NCBI GenBank assembly: GCA_009786535.1
Contig: WQRX01000020.1
Coordinates: 1 to 63,883 of the forward strand
Source of the DNA: Defluviitaleaceae bacterium
GTDB lineage: Bacteria; Bacillota; Clostridia; Lachnospirales; WQUN01
Length of the DNA stretch: 63,883 nt
Direction: 5' to 3'
The notes beneath the pieces were generated by a model. It was not told the DNA's origin and made no database searches. It saw nothing but the letters and a program-made list of their open reading frames with translations. Below, piece by piece: positions 16,853-25,907 of the stretch. Position numbers and translations under genes: made by a program. The first letter of the stretch is position 1. The number at the start of each line of letters is the position of its first letter.

Positions 16853-18414
16853 ATTTTCCTCACCCTCAACTGCGCTTTTAAACCAAATACCTCTTCAAAA
16901 AACTGCCCTTTTTCATCAAATGCCCACTGCTCCAGCTCTGTGTCGGCTTGCGTGTTTACGGTGATGGTTAGCACGCCCTCGCTTAGCTTTGTATCTACCT
17001 TTGCAAACTTTTGCGCGTAACCCCTGTCCAGCGCGTCCGCCAATTTTAACAACGCTACCAACTTAGAAACGCGCACCTTCTCCTCGCGGGTTAGGGTGTG
17101 ATAATGGGGGTCGCCCTCCCCCGGGGCTAAGTGGGAATGGTAACGGCAAATAAGTGCAACAATTTCAACTTCTGCCGCGTTAAGACCTACAATATCCGAC
17201 CCACGCACAATGTTATACGAATGCAAATGGTGGTCGTGGTTATTCACGTATTCGCCCAGCTCGTGCAGCATGGCGGCGGAAGCAAGAAGCAACCTGTCCC
17301 GTGTACCTAAGCCGTGAAGTCTTTTTAATTTATCAAAAATCGCCAGGGCAAAGTCGCGCACATGCTTGCCATGAGCAATATCGCTGTGAAAACGCTCCGC
17401 CAACCGCCGTACAGATAATTCCGTACTGCGTACCATGCGTTTTTCCATCGCGGGGAAGCGCAGGGGGTGCAGCATATCAAAAAGCACCCCGTCGCAGGGC
17501 AACATGCGCGACGCGGTAAGGGTTTGCGCCCGCGTAAGCGAGAGCAGATTTTGATAAATGCACGCAACGGGAAGCAGCTCGTCCGCTTGGTCGATGGGTA
17601 AATTATATTCGGCGGCAATACGCTCGGGTGTTTTGCGCTTGATGTTTTCAAACAATTCCATCAAATGTTCACGCGGTAACGCAAACAGGGGTGTGTTTGT
17701 AACGTCCACTCCCGTTAGCCGTGCGATTAAGTCAATTTCCTGCCCGCTTACAATAAAGTGGGACACCCCTTCGGGAATTTCCGAAGCCACTTGCTGGTTA
17801 AAGCCCGCAAGGTATTCCTCCAACAACCGATGAAACGAGCGCGTATAGGCTTGCCGTTCGCCAAACATTTCCTCCATACGCAAACTGCCGACGGGAATAT
17901 TCCATGTGCGCGGCATACGCCCGTTTTCCAGCAAGCAAACGCCGATATTACCCGTACCGATGTACACCATTAGCGCACTTTGCTTTAGCGAATCGTCTGC
18001 ATAGTGCATGAGCAGCTTGTAGATATGCCTTTTTTCTTCATAGTCGTCCATGACTTCTACGGTTACGCCCGTTTTAATTTTAATTTGGTCTAAAATATAG
18101 TCTATGTTTGTAGCCTCGCGCGCGGCGGTATTTGCCACGGTACGCACGTTGCGCACACCATACCCCTTTGCCGCAAACAGAAAATTCTTAATCACTTCGC
18201 ACGCTTTGTCTACTTTATCGAAGCGCATTTTGCCCGCATGAAATGTATCCCGCCCCAGGCTGAGGGGATAGTGCAGGCTCTCCAAATATTTTACGCCTTC
18301 TTGCCCGCTTTCCGGGTCAATTTGCAACTGTGCAATGTGCAGGCGCAACTCATTAGAACCGATGTCAATGACGGCGGCGGTAGGTACTTTTCTTAACTTA
18401 GACTGTTTTTGCAT
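16849..18414 (-). CDS. ppx: Ppx/GppA exopolyphosphatase with HD-type C-terminal domain
   Basis: 521 residues. The first 310 form an actin-like ASKHA fold: phosphate loop 1 AAVIDIGSNELRLHIAQL, the glycine segment VYIGTGNIGVCLLE, and FIVSGQEIDLIARL. The C-terminal part (about 330-480) is HD-like, with AAMLHELGEYVNNHDHHLHS where the usual His-Asp is His-Glu, as also occurs in the E. coli PPX. The family hydrolyses polyphosphate or pppGpp. VYIGTGNIG lacks the canonical D-x-GGGS pattern of phosphate loop 2 (serine missing), so catalytic efficiency is uncertain. First gene of the ppx-ppk1-MFS operon, divergent from the HTH-TPR regulator. Confidence 0.88.
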   Translation of the reverse strand: MQKQSKLRKVPTAAVIDIGSNELRLHIAQLQIDPESGQEGVKYLESLHYPLSLGRDTFHAGKMRFDKVDKACEVIKNFLFAAKGYGVRNVRTVANTAAREATNIDYILDQIKIKTGVTVEVMDDYEEKRHIYKLLMHYADDSLKQSALMVYIGTGNIGVCLLENGRMPRTWNIPVGSLRMEEMFGERQAYTRSFHRLLEEYLAGFNQQVASEIPEGVSHFIVSGQEIDLIARLTGVDVTNTPLFALPREHLMELFENIKRKTPERIAAEYNLPIDQADELLPVACIYQNLLSLTRAQTLTASRMLPCDGVLFDMLHPLRFPAMEKRMVRSTELSVRRLAERFHSDIAHGKHVRDFALAIFDKLKRLHGLGTRDRLLLASAAMLHELGEYVNNHDHHLHSYNIVRGSDIVGLNAAEVEIVALICRYHSHLAPGEGDPHYHTLTREEKVRVSKLVALLKLADALDRGYAQKFAKVDTKLSEGVLTITVNTQADTELEQWAFDEKGQFFEEVFGLKAQLRVRKI

Positions 18415-18574
18415 GATATGATATCACCCGTAAAGAATTCAATGAGAAACGAGCTTGACAGCGCGGCAAGTCCCTTTTCGAATTAATTCGTTATGGGATT
18501 GTAACATATTTGCAGTATGGTAGTATATATGTGCAAAAAAGAGACACATATTTTGCGCCATAAGGAGCCTAACC

Positions 18575-20302
18575 ATGCCCATCATCAACTACAGCCAGCA
18601 AACCAAACTCCTGCGCCACCGCAAGAATCAAACCCAAGAGCAAGCCGCCGAGGAGATGGGCTACCATGCCGTGTCCCTAAGTCGCATGGAAACAGGGGCG
18701 CAATTACCCCGAAGCGGGCGTATTCCCCACGATGCCCTGAGTTTTCCATTGCTTGGGGCAACGCCCAACGCACTCAACAGAAGCCAACAATTTCTTCTCA
18801 TGGAGCAAAATAATTGCCCACCCGCAGAAATGTTCCCCCTCATAGATGAAGCGCTACGCCAACTTAACCATACCCCGTTACTATTTGAAGAAGTAACCCT
18901 TCTTCATCTACAAGCGCGTACATACCAACGGGCGGGCAACCTACCCCACGCCATTAAACTCCTACAATCGCTACAAACCAAAATAAACGATTTACCCACA
19001 TGGGACAAAGACAAAGAACGGCAACAAGTGCCCGTATTACTCACCTTGGCGCGGTGTCAATTGCAAGCCCGGCAGTACGAGGACACAATACAAACCTGCG
19101 AAAGGGGCTTCCATTTATCTGCCACTCGTTGCCAAGCCTCGCAAGTACCCGATTTTATGTACTTGCAAGCGCAAGCCATGTACGCACTGGGGCGCGAAGG
19201 CTTCGCCCCTCTACTCCGTAACGCCTACTTCTGTTACTCGCTTATGCATAAAAAAGACGCCGCAGAAGAAGTATTGCAAACCGCCGAAAGCATGGGCGTA
19301 ACCATCAATACCTACGGCGTGGACACGCTACAATACACCCCACGCCCAACCACCCCCTACGCACATGATAGCCTAGCCAACTACAAATCCATAGGCGGCA
19401 TGATACGCACCCTACGCAAGAAATCGGGCTTCACATTGATGGAACTTGCCCAAGGCATATGTAGCAAAACACAGTTGCAAAAAATAGAAAGCGACGCGGT
19501 ACAAGGAAAATTGCACCACCTAGAACCCCTCATGCAACGCCTGGGTCGTGATGTGCATTTGTATGTACCCTTCTATTTCAAACAGGATGATTTTTTGGAC
19601 GTGCAAATGCGGGAAAATATCAATACCGCGCAAATAGTGGGTGACTATGCAAAATCCGCAGAACTGTTGGACATTTTAAAGCAAAAAAAAGAATACAAAG
19701 ACGGCGCAAATCTACAATTTATAAAACGGGTAGAGGCTAATATTTTTCATGCAAAAAATGGCAGCAGTCACCCGCATATCCGCACGTTATTTGAAGAAGC
19801 CATGAAAATCACCTGCCCGCAGTTTAACGAGATGCACATTGATAAATACCCCCTAACCCATACCGAAACAATTCTTATCAACCTGCTGGCAATCCATTAT
19901 GGTGCGGCAAAGGACTTCCCCCGCACCCTCAATATTTTCAAGTGCCTGCTGGAAAATATGAAACAATCTTATACAGACGAAACGGAAAAATCGCGTATGT
20001 TTTCCGCCATTATATTTAATTATTCGCAACACCTTGGCAGAGCGGGGCAACGCCACGCAGCACTCGGCGTGGTAGAAGAAGGAATAACCTATGAACAAGA
20101 TAGAGGACGGTTATTTTCCTTACCCGAATTAACGTACATTAAAGCCTACAATCTTTATGAAATAGGCAAAAAAGACGAAAGCCTACCCTATTTCGTACAG
20201 GCATACTACGGCGTTACCACCTTGTTAAATTACGGATTTATCGAGCATCAAAAAATTGCGGCAAGGGTGGTCTCCGAACGGTTTGGGATTGTGTTTGAGT
20301 AA
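18575..20302 (+). CDS. Regulator with two HTH-TPR modules
   Basis: 575 residues. The N-terminus (about 8-40) is an XRE-type HTH (KLLRHRKNQTQEQAAEEMGY, SLSRMETG). TPR-like helices follow to about 250. A second HTH (about 272-310: GGMIRTLRKKSGFTLMELAQ, QLQKIESD) precedes a second TPR array to the end (YNLYEIGKKDESLPYFVQAY). This is two RRNPP-like HTH-TPR units (Rgg/PlcR type) in one chain. RRNPP proteins respond to small exported peptides; no peptide gene was recognised nearby. ATG at 18575 with an AGGAG site. Targets unknown; neighbours are ppx and an XRE repressor. Confidence 0.75.
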   Translation: MPIINYSQQTKLLRHRKNQTQEQAAEEMGYHAVSLSRMETGAQLPRSGRIPHDALSFPLLGATPNALNRSQQFLLMEQNNCPPAEMFPLIDEALRQLNHTPLLFEEVTLLHLQARTYQRAGNLPHAIKLLQSLQTKINDLPTWDKDKERQQVPVLLTLARCQLQARQYEDTIQTCERGFHLSATRCQASQVPDFMYLQAQAMYALGREGFAPLLRNAYFCYSLMHKKDAAEEVLQTAESMGVTINTYGVDTLQYTPRPTTPYAHDSLANYKSIGGMIRTLRKKSGFTLMELAQGICSKTQLQKIESDAVQGKLHHLEPLMQRLGRDVHLYVPFYFKQDDFLDVQMRENINTAQIVGDYAKSAELLDILKQKKEYKDGANLQFIKRVEANIFHAKNGSSHPHIRTLFEEAMKITCPQFNEMHIDKYPLTHTETILINLLAIHYGAAKDFPRTLNIFKCLLENMKQSYTDETEKSRMFSAIIFNYSQHLGRAGQRHAALGVVEEGITYEQDRGRLFSLPELTYIKAYNLYEIGKKDESLPYFVQAYYGVTTLLNYGFIEHQKIAARVVSERFGIVFE

Positions 20303-20360
20303 CACTAAACCTGTGTATGCTTGTGGATTGCATTTGTCATACCCCTTTCAAAGATATAAC

Positions 20361-20384
20361 AAAAATGGGGAAATATTATCCCCA
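20361..20384 (-). terminator. Terminator after the XRE gene
   Basis: On the minus strand a 6-bp stem TGGGGA/TCCCCA with a 7-base loop is followed by five T residues, 50 bases downstream of the XRE stop. Confidence 0.6.
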
Positions 20385-20433
20385 TGCACGTTATGGATAT
20401 TAGCAAAAAGACATTACATAATAATTACAGGTT

Positions 20434-20751
20434 TTACTTGCTTAACAATCCATCCATATAAGCGTTAATAAGCTCGCGGTTATGAGGTTTGGCTTGTTGG
20501 TATTTGGTAAGGAGCTCTAACTCGTCGGGTGATAAATCGCTTTTGCTCAAATGCTTTTTTGCTTCGCTTAACCCTACCAAATAATCAATAGAAACATTAA
20601 AAAATTGCGCAATACAAATGAGGGTTTCTAAATCGGGGGTTCGTTCGCCTACCTCATACGCGCTAATGGTGGATTGTGAAATACTTAATTTTAAAGCTAG
20701 ACCTACTTGGCTTAACCGCCGTTTTTCTCGTAGTTCTTTAAGTTTACGCAT
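20434..20751 (-). CDS. XRE-family HTH transcriptional regulator
   Basis: 105 residues. The HTH at about 5-60 is canonical: LKELREKRRLSQVGLALKL, SISQSTISAYEVGERTPDLE, then a FNVSIDYLVG helix end. A short C-terminal tail follows (SPDELELLTKYQQA) of the kind found in single-domain phage or TA-type repressors. The ATG at 20751 is preferred over the GTG at 20760 because GGGAG lies ten bases upstream of it. Divergent from the flagellin gene, with about 125 bases between starts. Target unknown. Confidence 0.85.
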   Translation of the reverse strand: MRKLKELREKRRLSQVGLALKLSISQSTISAYEVGERTPDLETLICIAQFFNVSIDYLVGLSEAKKHLSKSDLSPDELELLTKYQQAKPHNRELINAYMDGLLSK

Positions 20752-20875
20752 GTTTACCACGCTCCCAAGTAAACAATACCGCGCATGGTTGCAATAATTA
20801 TTCGTATATGATATTTTTATTACCCGTGTTACAGGTATTTACTTCTTACATATCACGTTGTTGGAGGCGAATTGT

Positions 20876-22360
20876 ATGCCAACCATCCGCAATAACCTAT
20901 CTGCCTCATACGCCCATCGCCAGTTGAAAAAGACGGGGATTGCACAACGCCGTGCGTCTAACCGATTGGCGAGTGGCTTCCGCATTAACTCCGCCGCGGA
21001 CGATGCCGCAGGGCTTGCCATTAGCGAAAAAATACGCGGGTTAGACCAAGGCGAACGCAATACGCAAGACGGTATATCTTTAATCCAAACTGCAGAAGGT
21101 GCGCTGTCCACCATTAACGATATGGTGATACGATTGCGTGAGCTGGTTATACAGGCTTCCAATGATACAAATACCCTAGAGGACAGGCAACAAATCCAAC
21201 GCGAAATTGATGAAATTATTGACGAAATAGACGCAACCGCACACCGTACGCAATTTAATACGCGGGTGTTGTTAAGCGGAAATTACAGCAAGGAAGCTTT
21301 TGAAGGGGTTAGCATGGCGGGGTTTAATGTTGATTTTACGCCCTTTAGTGACGCGTTGCCGCAACCGTCGTGGTGGAACATGAGGGCTCCGTGGGCGGGT
21401 GCTGGCAATATGCCCATTGAATGGCCAGAACACACATATGGACAAACACCACACGATAGTTTACAACATGCATTTACGCGTATTATGTCTCCCGTAAATT
21501 CTCCTCAACTGGGTGATGCAATGAATAATTTTGCTGTCTCAAGAGGGTTTGCAAATTTTACGGGATGGCTTCGGGCTCACGGACCCGCAAGCGGCGTTGG
21601 TGGGTTAAGTTTTTATGACATTGGCGCATTATCTGGTGGTAGTGCAAATGCGACTGCCTTTGGCTTTCGTGCCGCACTTGAGTACACATTAAGCATGTAT
21701 ATCCCCGTATTTACTGGCGTTGCTGGGGCGTATTTGCCCCAAGAATGGGCAGCACTTTGGGATGCACTTAATCAATGGACGGTTGACCAACGACACGATG
21801 CTTCATGTAGTAGTACGGGGTTATTTATAAACTACTGGTCTTTTCATATCCGCCCAGACCCTCGCCCATGGATACGCATTTATGATAATGACATACCCCC
21901 AAACGGCGGAGGCACACCAACAACCCCCACACCCCCACGCGGTCAAGGCTTATGGATACACAAAGCATCCAACTTCGCGCAGGGCATGTTTATTACTATC
22001 GAAGCCATGACTGCCGTACGCCTTGGCTTGCGCACCGCCAACCCTTCCAATCTCATCGACGTACGAGAGGAACGCGGCTTCGACATTCAATCCCAGTTAG
22101 AAATAATCGACAACGCCCTTGCCCACGTAACCGGCGAACGCGCCCACCTTGGCGCAAAACAAAACCGCCTGGAATACGCCGCCCAAAATGTAACCATCGC
22201 CGGCGAAAACCTTTCCGCCGCCAATTCCCGCATCCGCGATACCGACATGGCACGAGAAATGATGCGCCTAACCATGGCAAATGTCTTGCAGCAGGCAGGC
22301 ATTTCCATGCTTGCCCAAACCCAAACCACCACCGAGCGGGTGTTACAGTTACTGCAGTAA
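20876..22360 (+). CDS. Flagellin
   Basis: 494 residues. The conserved N-terminal D0/D1 part (about 1-145) includes IRNNLSASYAHRQLKK, RLASGFRINSAADDAAGLAI and EIDEIIDEIDATAHRTQFN. The middle (about 150-390) is a variable, surface-exposed region rich in Trp, Pro and Gly, with a PPNGGGTPTTPTPPR stretch. The C-terminal D1/D0 (about 400-494) ends ANVLQQAGISMLAQTQ. It polymerises into the filament after type III export. The ATG at 20876 is chosen because GGAGG lies eight bases upstream. No other flagellar gene is in the window, so it is an isolated copy. Its 3' end overlaps the convergent MazF-like gene by 12 bases. Confidence 0.93.
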   Translation: MPTIRNNLSASYAHRQLKKTGIAQRRASNRLASGFRINSAADDAAGLAISEKIRGLDQGERNTQDGISLIQTAEGALSTINDMVIRLRELVIQASNDTNTLEDRQQIQREIDEIIDEIDATAHRTQFNTRVLLSGNYSKEAFEGVSMAGFNVDFTPFSDALPQPSWWNMRAPWAGAGNMPIEWPEHTYGQTPHDSLQHAFTRIMSPVNSPQLGDAMNNFAVSRGFANFTGWLRAHGPASGVGGLSFYDIGALSGGSANATAFGFRAALEYTLSMYIPVFTGVAGAYLPQEWAALWDALNQWTVDQRHDASCSSTGLFINYWSFHIRPDPRPWIRIYDNDIPPNGGGTPTTPTPPRGQGLWIHKASNFAQGMFITIEAMTAVRLGLRTANPSNLIDVREERGFDIQSQLEIIDNALAHVTGERAHLGAKQNRLEYAAQNVTIAGENLSAANSRIRDTDMAREMMRLTMANVLQQAGISMLAQTQTTTERVLQLLQ

Positions 22361-22663
22361 TACTAGCTTGCTTTGTATTTGCACAATGTCATATTCAGAA
22401 ATTCGTCCGATGCGATGTACAAAGTCACTTGTTATAAGTTGCAATATTTTGGATGTTCTAACAACAGTTTCTTTTGCTAATCCTGCTCTTTTCCAATGTT
22501 TTAATAGGTAATCGGAATCATTGCGTACCGCATGTGAAGTCATTTTCAACGAAATGATACACCCTTTTTCATTATTAACAATAAGGACAGGGCGTTTTAC
22601 TACATCGCTTGAATCCTCAAATCTTACATTAGCAAGCCATACTTCCCATTTTTTATAACTCAT
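22349..22663 (-). CDS. MazF/PemK-like toxin
   Basis: 104 residues from the ATG inside TAATG, sharing one base with the upstream stop; an in-frame start four codons earlier is less likely. The pattern fits the MazF/PemK barrel: YKKWEVWLANVRFED, KRPVLIVNNEKGCIISLKM, then DYLLKHWKRAGLAKETVVR and a C-terminal helix. Family members are endoribonucleases. The upstream gene is a Panacea (DUF4065) protein, known to act as antitoxin for many unrelated toxins. The pair therefore is a PanAT-type system. Toxicity is untested. Confidence 0.75.
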   Translation of the reverse strand: MSYKKWEVWLANVRFEDSSDVVKRPVLIVNNEKGCIISLKMTSHAVRNDSDYLLKHWKRAGLAKETVVRTSKILQLITSDFVHRIGRISEYDIVQIQSKLVLLQ

Positions 22664-23208
22664 TATATCTTCCAATTTTCATCTTCATTAACGGGCAATA
22701 ATAAAAAACCGTCAGCGTCGCGGTGTCCGATGGTTGGGAGTTTTTTTATGGCTAGGGTTTCATTAAAAGGTATAATTTTTTCATTTTGTGTAAAATAAGC
22801 GGCGATAAGACTGTTTTCAATTACTTCATTTTGCGTTGTTTGTGCCCATGGTGATTTTGGCTCATGTGTTTTTCTTACAAGATAAGAAGCGCTAAATTTG
22901 CCGTATTCACGCATGGTATCTAGTAAAGTATCGTATTCATCATCTGTAAATGCACATGAAACATCTTTTCCGTCGGCTTCTATTAGATTGCGTCCACAAA
23001 TTTTATATTTTTGGTAAACAGCAGGAACAACAGGACCATATCCCCATGCTTCAATGGCATCATTAAAAAGCGGTTTACCCGTCTTGGCAAGATATAAACC
23101 CTGTGCAAAATAAAGCAATTTGTTTAACTTTAATTGCGTCATTTCACCTTCCTCTTCTTGCCCCGCAAATTCGACAAAAAACTCTGCCACATCAAATACA
23201 TTTGCCAT
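22663..23208 (-). CDS. Panacea-domain (DUF4065) antitoxin
   Basis: 181 residues. The DUF4065 hallmark is clear: MTQLKLNKLLYFAQGLYLAK, then DAIEAWGYGPVVPAVYQKYK. Panacea domains (also in SocA and GepA) neutralise diverse toxins. Here the domain precedes a MazF/PemK-like gene with a one-base overlap, so antitoxin-first order and coupled translation hold. The last 40 residues (TIGHRDADGFLLLPVNEDE) may contact the toxin. Start at an ATG with GGAAGGTGG upstream. Confidence 0.82.
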   Translation of the reverse strand: MANVFDVAEFFVEFAGQEEEGEMTQLKLNKLLYFAQGLYLAKTGKPLFNDAIEAWGYGPVVPAVYQKYKICGRNLIEADGKDVSCAFTDDEYDTLLDTMREYGKFSASYLVRKTHEPKSPWAQTTQNEVIENSLIAAYFTQNEKIIPFNETLAIKKLPTIGHRDADGFLLLPVNEDENWKI

Positions 23209-23288
23209 TTTTTCGCCACCTTCCTATAATAACAGTATATGTGAGCCTTTGCGTTTTAGTCAATATATAGCGAATTTGAGGAGGCATC

Positions 23289-24080
23289 ATGAATTTTATC
23301 GAAAACCACTACACCACCAACTACGACGAGCAAGCGCGGTTTGACCACCGTTACAATCTTGTGGAATTTCTCACCACAATGCATTACATTGAAAAATATT
23401 TACAGCCCGATGCCTATGTATTGGAAGTAGGCGCAGGAACGGGGCGCTACAGCCGCGCCATTGCCGACAAGGGCAACCCCGTGGAAGCGATAGAGCTTGT
23501 ACCCCACAATATTGAGGTTTTCAAGCAGCAAATAACCCCCGCGCAAAACATAACCGTTACCCAAGGGAACGCCTTGGATTTATCGCGCTTCGCAGATAAT
23601 ACCTTTGACATAACGCTGGTGCTTGGTCCGCTGTACCACCTGTACACCGAAGCCGATAAAAAACAATGCATTGGGGAAGCCCTGCGCGTAACCAAGCCCA
23701 AGGGGGTAATTTTTACGGCGTATTGCATTAGCGATATAAGCATTTATGACGATGCCTTCCGCCGCAACCTAATGATGATTTCCGATTACATGGAAAAAGG
23801 CAAAATCGACCCCCTCACCTTCGCCACAACCAGTACCCCCGAGGATGTGTTTGAGCTGGTGCGCAAAGAGGACATCGACCGTCTAATGGGGCACTTCCCC
23901 CACGCCCAACGCTTGCATTATGTAGCGACTACGCTGGTCGCGAGGTTAATCCGCGACAGCCTAGCCGAAATGGACGAAGAAACCTTCGCGCTGTACATGC
24001 GCCACCATTTTGCCGTGTGCGAACGGGCAGACATGGTGGGCATGACCAGCCACGCAATTGATATTTTTCGTAAAAAATAG
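23289..24080 (+). CDS. Class I SAM-dependent methyltransferase
   Basis: 263 residues. Motif I VLEVGAGTGRYSRAIADKG (about 48-66), the acidic end of strand 2 (VEAIELVPHN), GNALDLSRFADNTFDITLVL and the post-III strand VTKPKGVIFTAYC define a Rossmann methyltransferase of the Methyltransf_11/25 type. The acceptor cannot be predicted. Strong GGAGG site before the ATG. Single gene, convergent with the glucan operon end (1-base gap). Confidence 0.88.
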   Translation: MNFIENHYTTNYDEQARFDHRYNLVEFLTTMHYIEKYLQPDAYVLEVGAGTGRYSRAIADKGNPVEAIELVPHNIEVFKQQITPAQNITVTQGNALDLSRFADNTFDITLVLGPLYHLYTEADKKQCIGEALRVTKPKGVIFTAYCISDISIYDDAFRRNLMMISDYMEKGKIDPLTFATTSTPEDVFELVRKEDIDRLMGHFPHAQRLHYVATTLVARLIRDSLAEMDEETFALYMRHHFAVCERADMVGMTSHAIDIFRKK

Positions 24081-24081
24081 T

Positions 24082-25158
24082 CTACATTTCTGCGGGACGT
24101 TGGGGGTGCGATTCGATGTTTACGAACGTCTTTTCTTCCGAGGAGCGTAAAAAGCCCGTCATTACTTCCAACACGTGAAAAATCAGGTCAATGCCTGCAC
24201 GGGGGCTGCGGTTCTCTTTTAATGCGGCTGCCATGTCGTTTAAGCCTAAGCCGCGGCTATTTTCGGGGTAGTTGAAGGTGAGCGGAAATTCCAGGAACTC
24301 CTTTTTCTCGGGGCGGTAAAGGCGCACATCGCCGCCGAATGTGTTGGGGTCGGGTACGCTAATCGAACCGTGGGTTCCGTGGACTTCAATTTTAGGCAAA
24401 TTATGCGCCTGTACATCGTAAGACGTTATTACCGAAGCCGTAACCCCGCCGGCAAATTGCATTTGCCCCGCGATATGGGTGGGGGTTTCTACCTTTACAA
24501 TAGTGCCGTTGTGCGGCTGGCTGGTGATAAGGCGCGTAGGGCGCGAAGTCTGCGCCATACCGCAAACGCGGGTTACCGCACCCAGCAAGCTAACCAGCGC
24601 CGTTACATAGTAAGGCCCCATGTCTAACATTGGACCGCCGCCAAATTGGTAGTAGAAGGCAGGGTCGGGGTGCCATGATTCATGCCCCGGGGAAGCCCAA
24701 AGCGCCGTAGCCGCCACAGGCGTGCCAATGTAACCGTCGTCAATCAATTTACGGCAGGTTTGAATGCCCGCGCCAAGAAAGGTATCGGGTGCGCCCGCAA
24801 GGTGTACGCCCTGCTTAGCCGCCGCATCGCGCAATTTACGCCCTTCTTCCAGCGTTGCGCCTAAAGGTTTTTCGGAATACACGTGCTTGCCCGCATTTAT
24901 TGCCGCCATGGTAACGTCAAAATGCTCGTACGGGCGGGTAAGGTTAAGCACAATTTCCACCGATGGGTCGGCAAATAATTCATGCATGTCTTTGAAAATG
25001 CGCAAATTTCCATGCCCTTCCGATGCCTTTTTCGCCTTTTCTTCTTTCAAGTCGCACACGCCTACAATTTCCAGCGTGTCTTTAAACATGCCTGTAATAT
25101 TTGTCAAATAAATGCCGCTGATATCGCCGCAGCCTACAATCCCAATTTTAGTACGCAT
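24082..25158 (-). CDS. Gfo/Idh/MocA-family oxidoreductase
   Basis: 358 residues from the ATG behind TTGGAGG. The N-terminal Rossmann fold has IGIVGCGDISGIYLTNI, and the family signature EKPLGATLEEGRKL follows (YSEKPLG). The C-terminal sheet domain contains GGGPMLDMGPYYVTALV, whose D-x-G-x-Y/H motif is typical of the substrate domain. NAD(P)-dependent oxidation of a sugar or cyclitol is expected. It follows a ThuA-like gene, a common pairing in carbohydrate loci, and is the last gene of the leftward glucan gene series. Confidence 0.9.
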   Translation of the reverse strand: MRTKIGIVGCGDISGIYLTNITGMFKDTLEIVGVCDLKEEKAKKASEGHGNLRIFKDMHELFADPSVEIVLNLTRPYEHFDVTMAAINAGKHVYSEKPLGATLEEGRKLRDAAAKQGVHLAGAPDTFLGAGIQTCRKLIDDGYIGTPVAATALWASPGHESWHPDPAFYYQFGGGPMLDMGPYYVTALVSLLGAVTRVCGMAQTSRPTRLITSQPHNGTIVKVETPTHIAGQMQFAGGVTASVITSYDVQAHNLPKIEVHGTHGSISVPDPNTFGGDVRLYRPEKKEFLEFPLTFNYPENSRGLGLNDMAAALKENRSPRAGIDLIFHVLEVMTGFLRSSEEKTFVNIESHPQRPAEM

Positions 25159-25181
25159 ATAAGCCTCCAAAATTTATAATT

Positions 25182-25907
25182 TTAAAACATTTTTGCATCG
25201 CTTTCCAAAAACCGCTTAGTAGTAAGCCCATGTTCCTTAGCAAATGCCTTGCCTTCTGCCGCCCACAGCATACCGCGCTTCATTAAAATGGCAGCGTTGG
25301 GGGAATTATCAAACACATCGTCGTGGTGCCCGAGGGAATTATAAAATACACGCCCAAGCCCCCACATTTTTGTCCACGCCACGGGCATATCCACAGGCTT
25401 GTTACTGATATGATAGTACGGCACAACGGGAAAGCGCGTGGTAGCAAGCACTTCTATTGCGGGGTCTACATGCAGGTAGTAGTGTTCGCTGCATACGGGG
25501 AAGTCGCTTAACCCTGCGACTATGGGGTTCGATGAAGACGCGATATTTACCGTGTAATTAATGCCGTCGCCGCCCGGGTGGCTTACCCAGTTTGCGCCCG
25601 TGATGAACTGCCACTGCACATCGTTACGGAAGGCGTCGCACATACCTCCGTGGCAACCCGCAAGCCCAACGCCCGCGCCAACAGCGGTAGAAACATTGTT
25701 GGAATATTCGCGGTTTAACTCGCTCATTGTCCAACACGCCACAATAAGGTCAAGGTTAAGTAAATCGTCTACGTTTGAAAGCGATTCCAACGTGTCGGTT
25801 ACGGTTACGGCAAAGTTTTCTTCTTCCAACATTCCTGCGAAGCGTTTTGATACAAGCTGCGGTTCGTGCCCGTCCCAGCCGCCTTGGAAAATAAGTGCTT
25901 TTTTCAT
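25182..25907 (-). CDS. ThuA-like protein (trehalose utilisation family)
   Basis: 241 residues with the class I amidotransferase-like fold of ThuA: ALIFQGGWDGHEPQLVSKRF at the N-terminus, VGLAGCHGGMCDAFR in place of a nucleophile elbow, and GRVFYNSLGHHDDVFDN near the end. ThuA proteins participate in conversion of 3-keto disaccharides together with Gfo/Idh/MocA dehydrogenases. The ATG overlaps the GH13 stop (ATGA), and the dehydrogenase gene follows 23 bases later, so the three are co-transcribed. Confidence 0.88.
   Translation of the reverse strand: MKKALIFQGGWDGHEPQLVSKRFAGMLEEENFAVTVTDTLESLSNVDDLLNLDLIVACWTMSELNREYSNNVSTAVGAGVGLAGCHGGMCDAFRNDVQWQFITGANWVSHPGGDGINYTVNIASSSNPIVAGLSDFPVCSEHYYLHVDPAIEVLATTRFPVVPYYHISNKPVDMPVAWTKMWGLGRVFYNSLGHHDDVFDNSPNAAILMKRGMLWAAEGKAFAKEHGLTTKRFLESDAKMF

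Noticed and set aside
20761..20875. Sigma-D (sigma-28) promoter for the flagellin
   Set aside because: No convincing TAAA-N15-GCCGATAA match; a weak SigA-like pair exists, but I did not call it.
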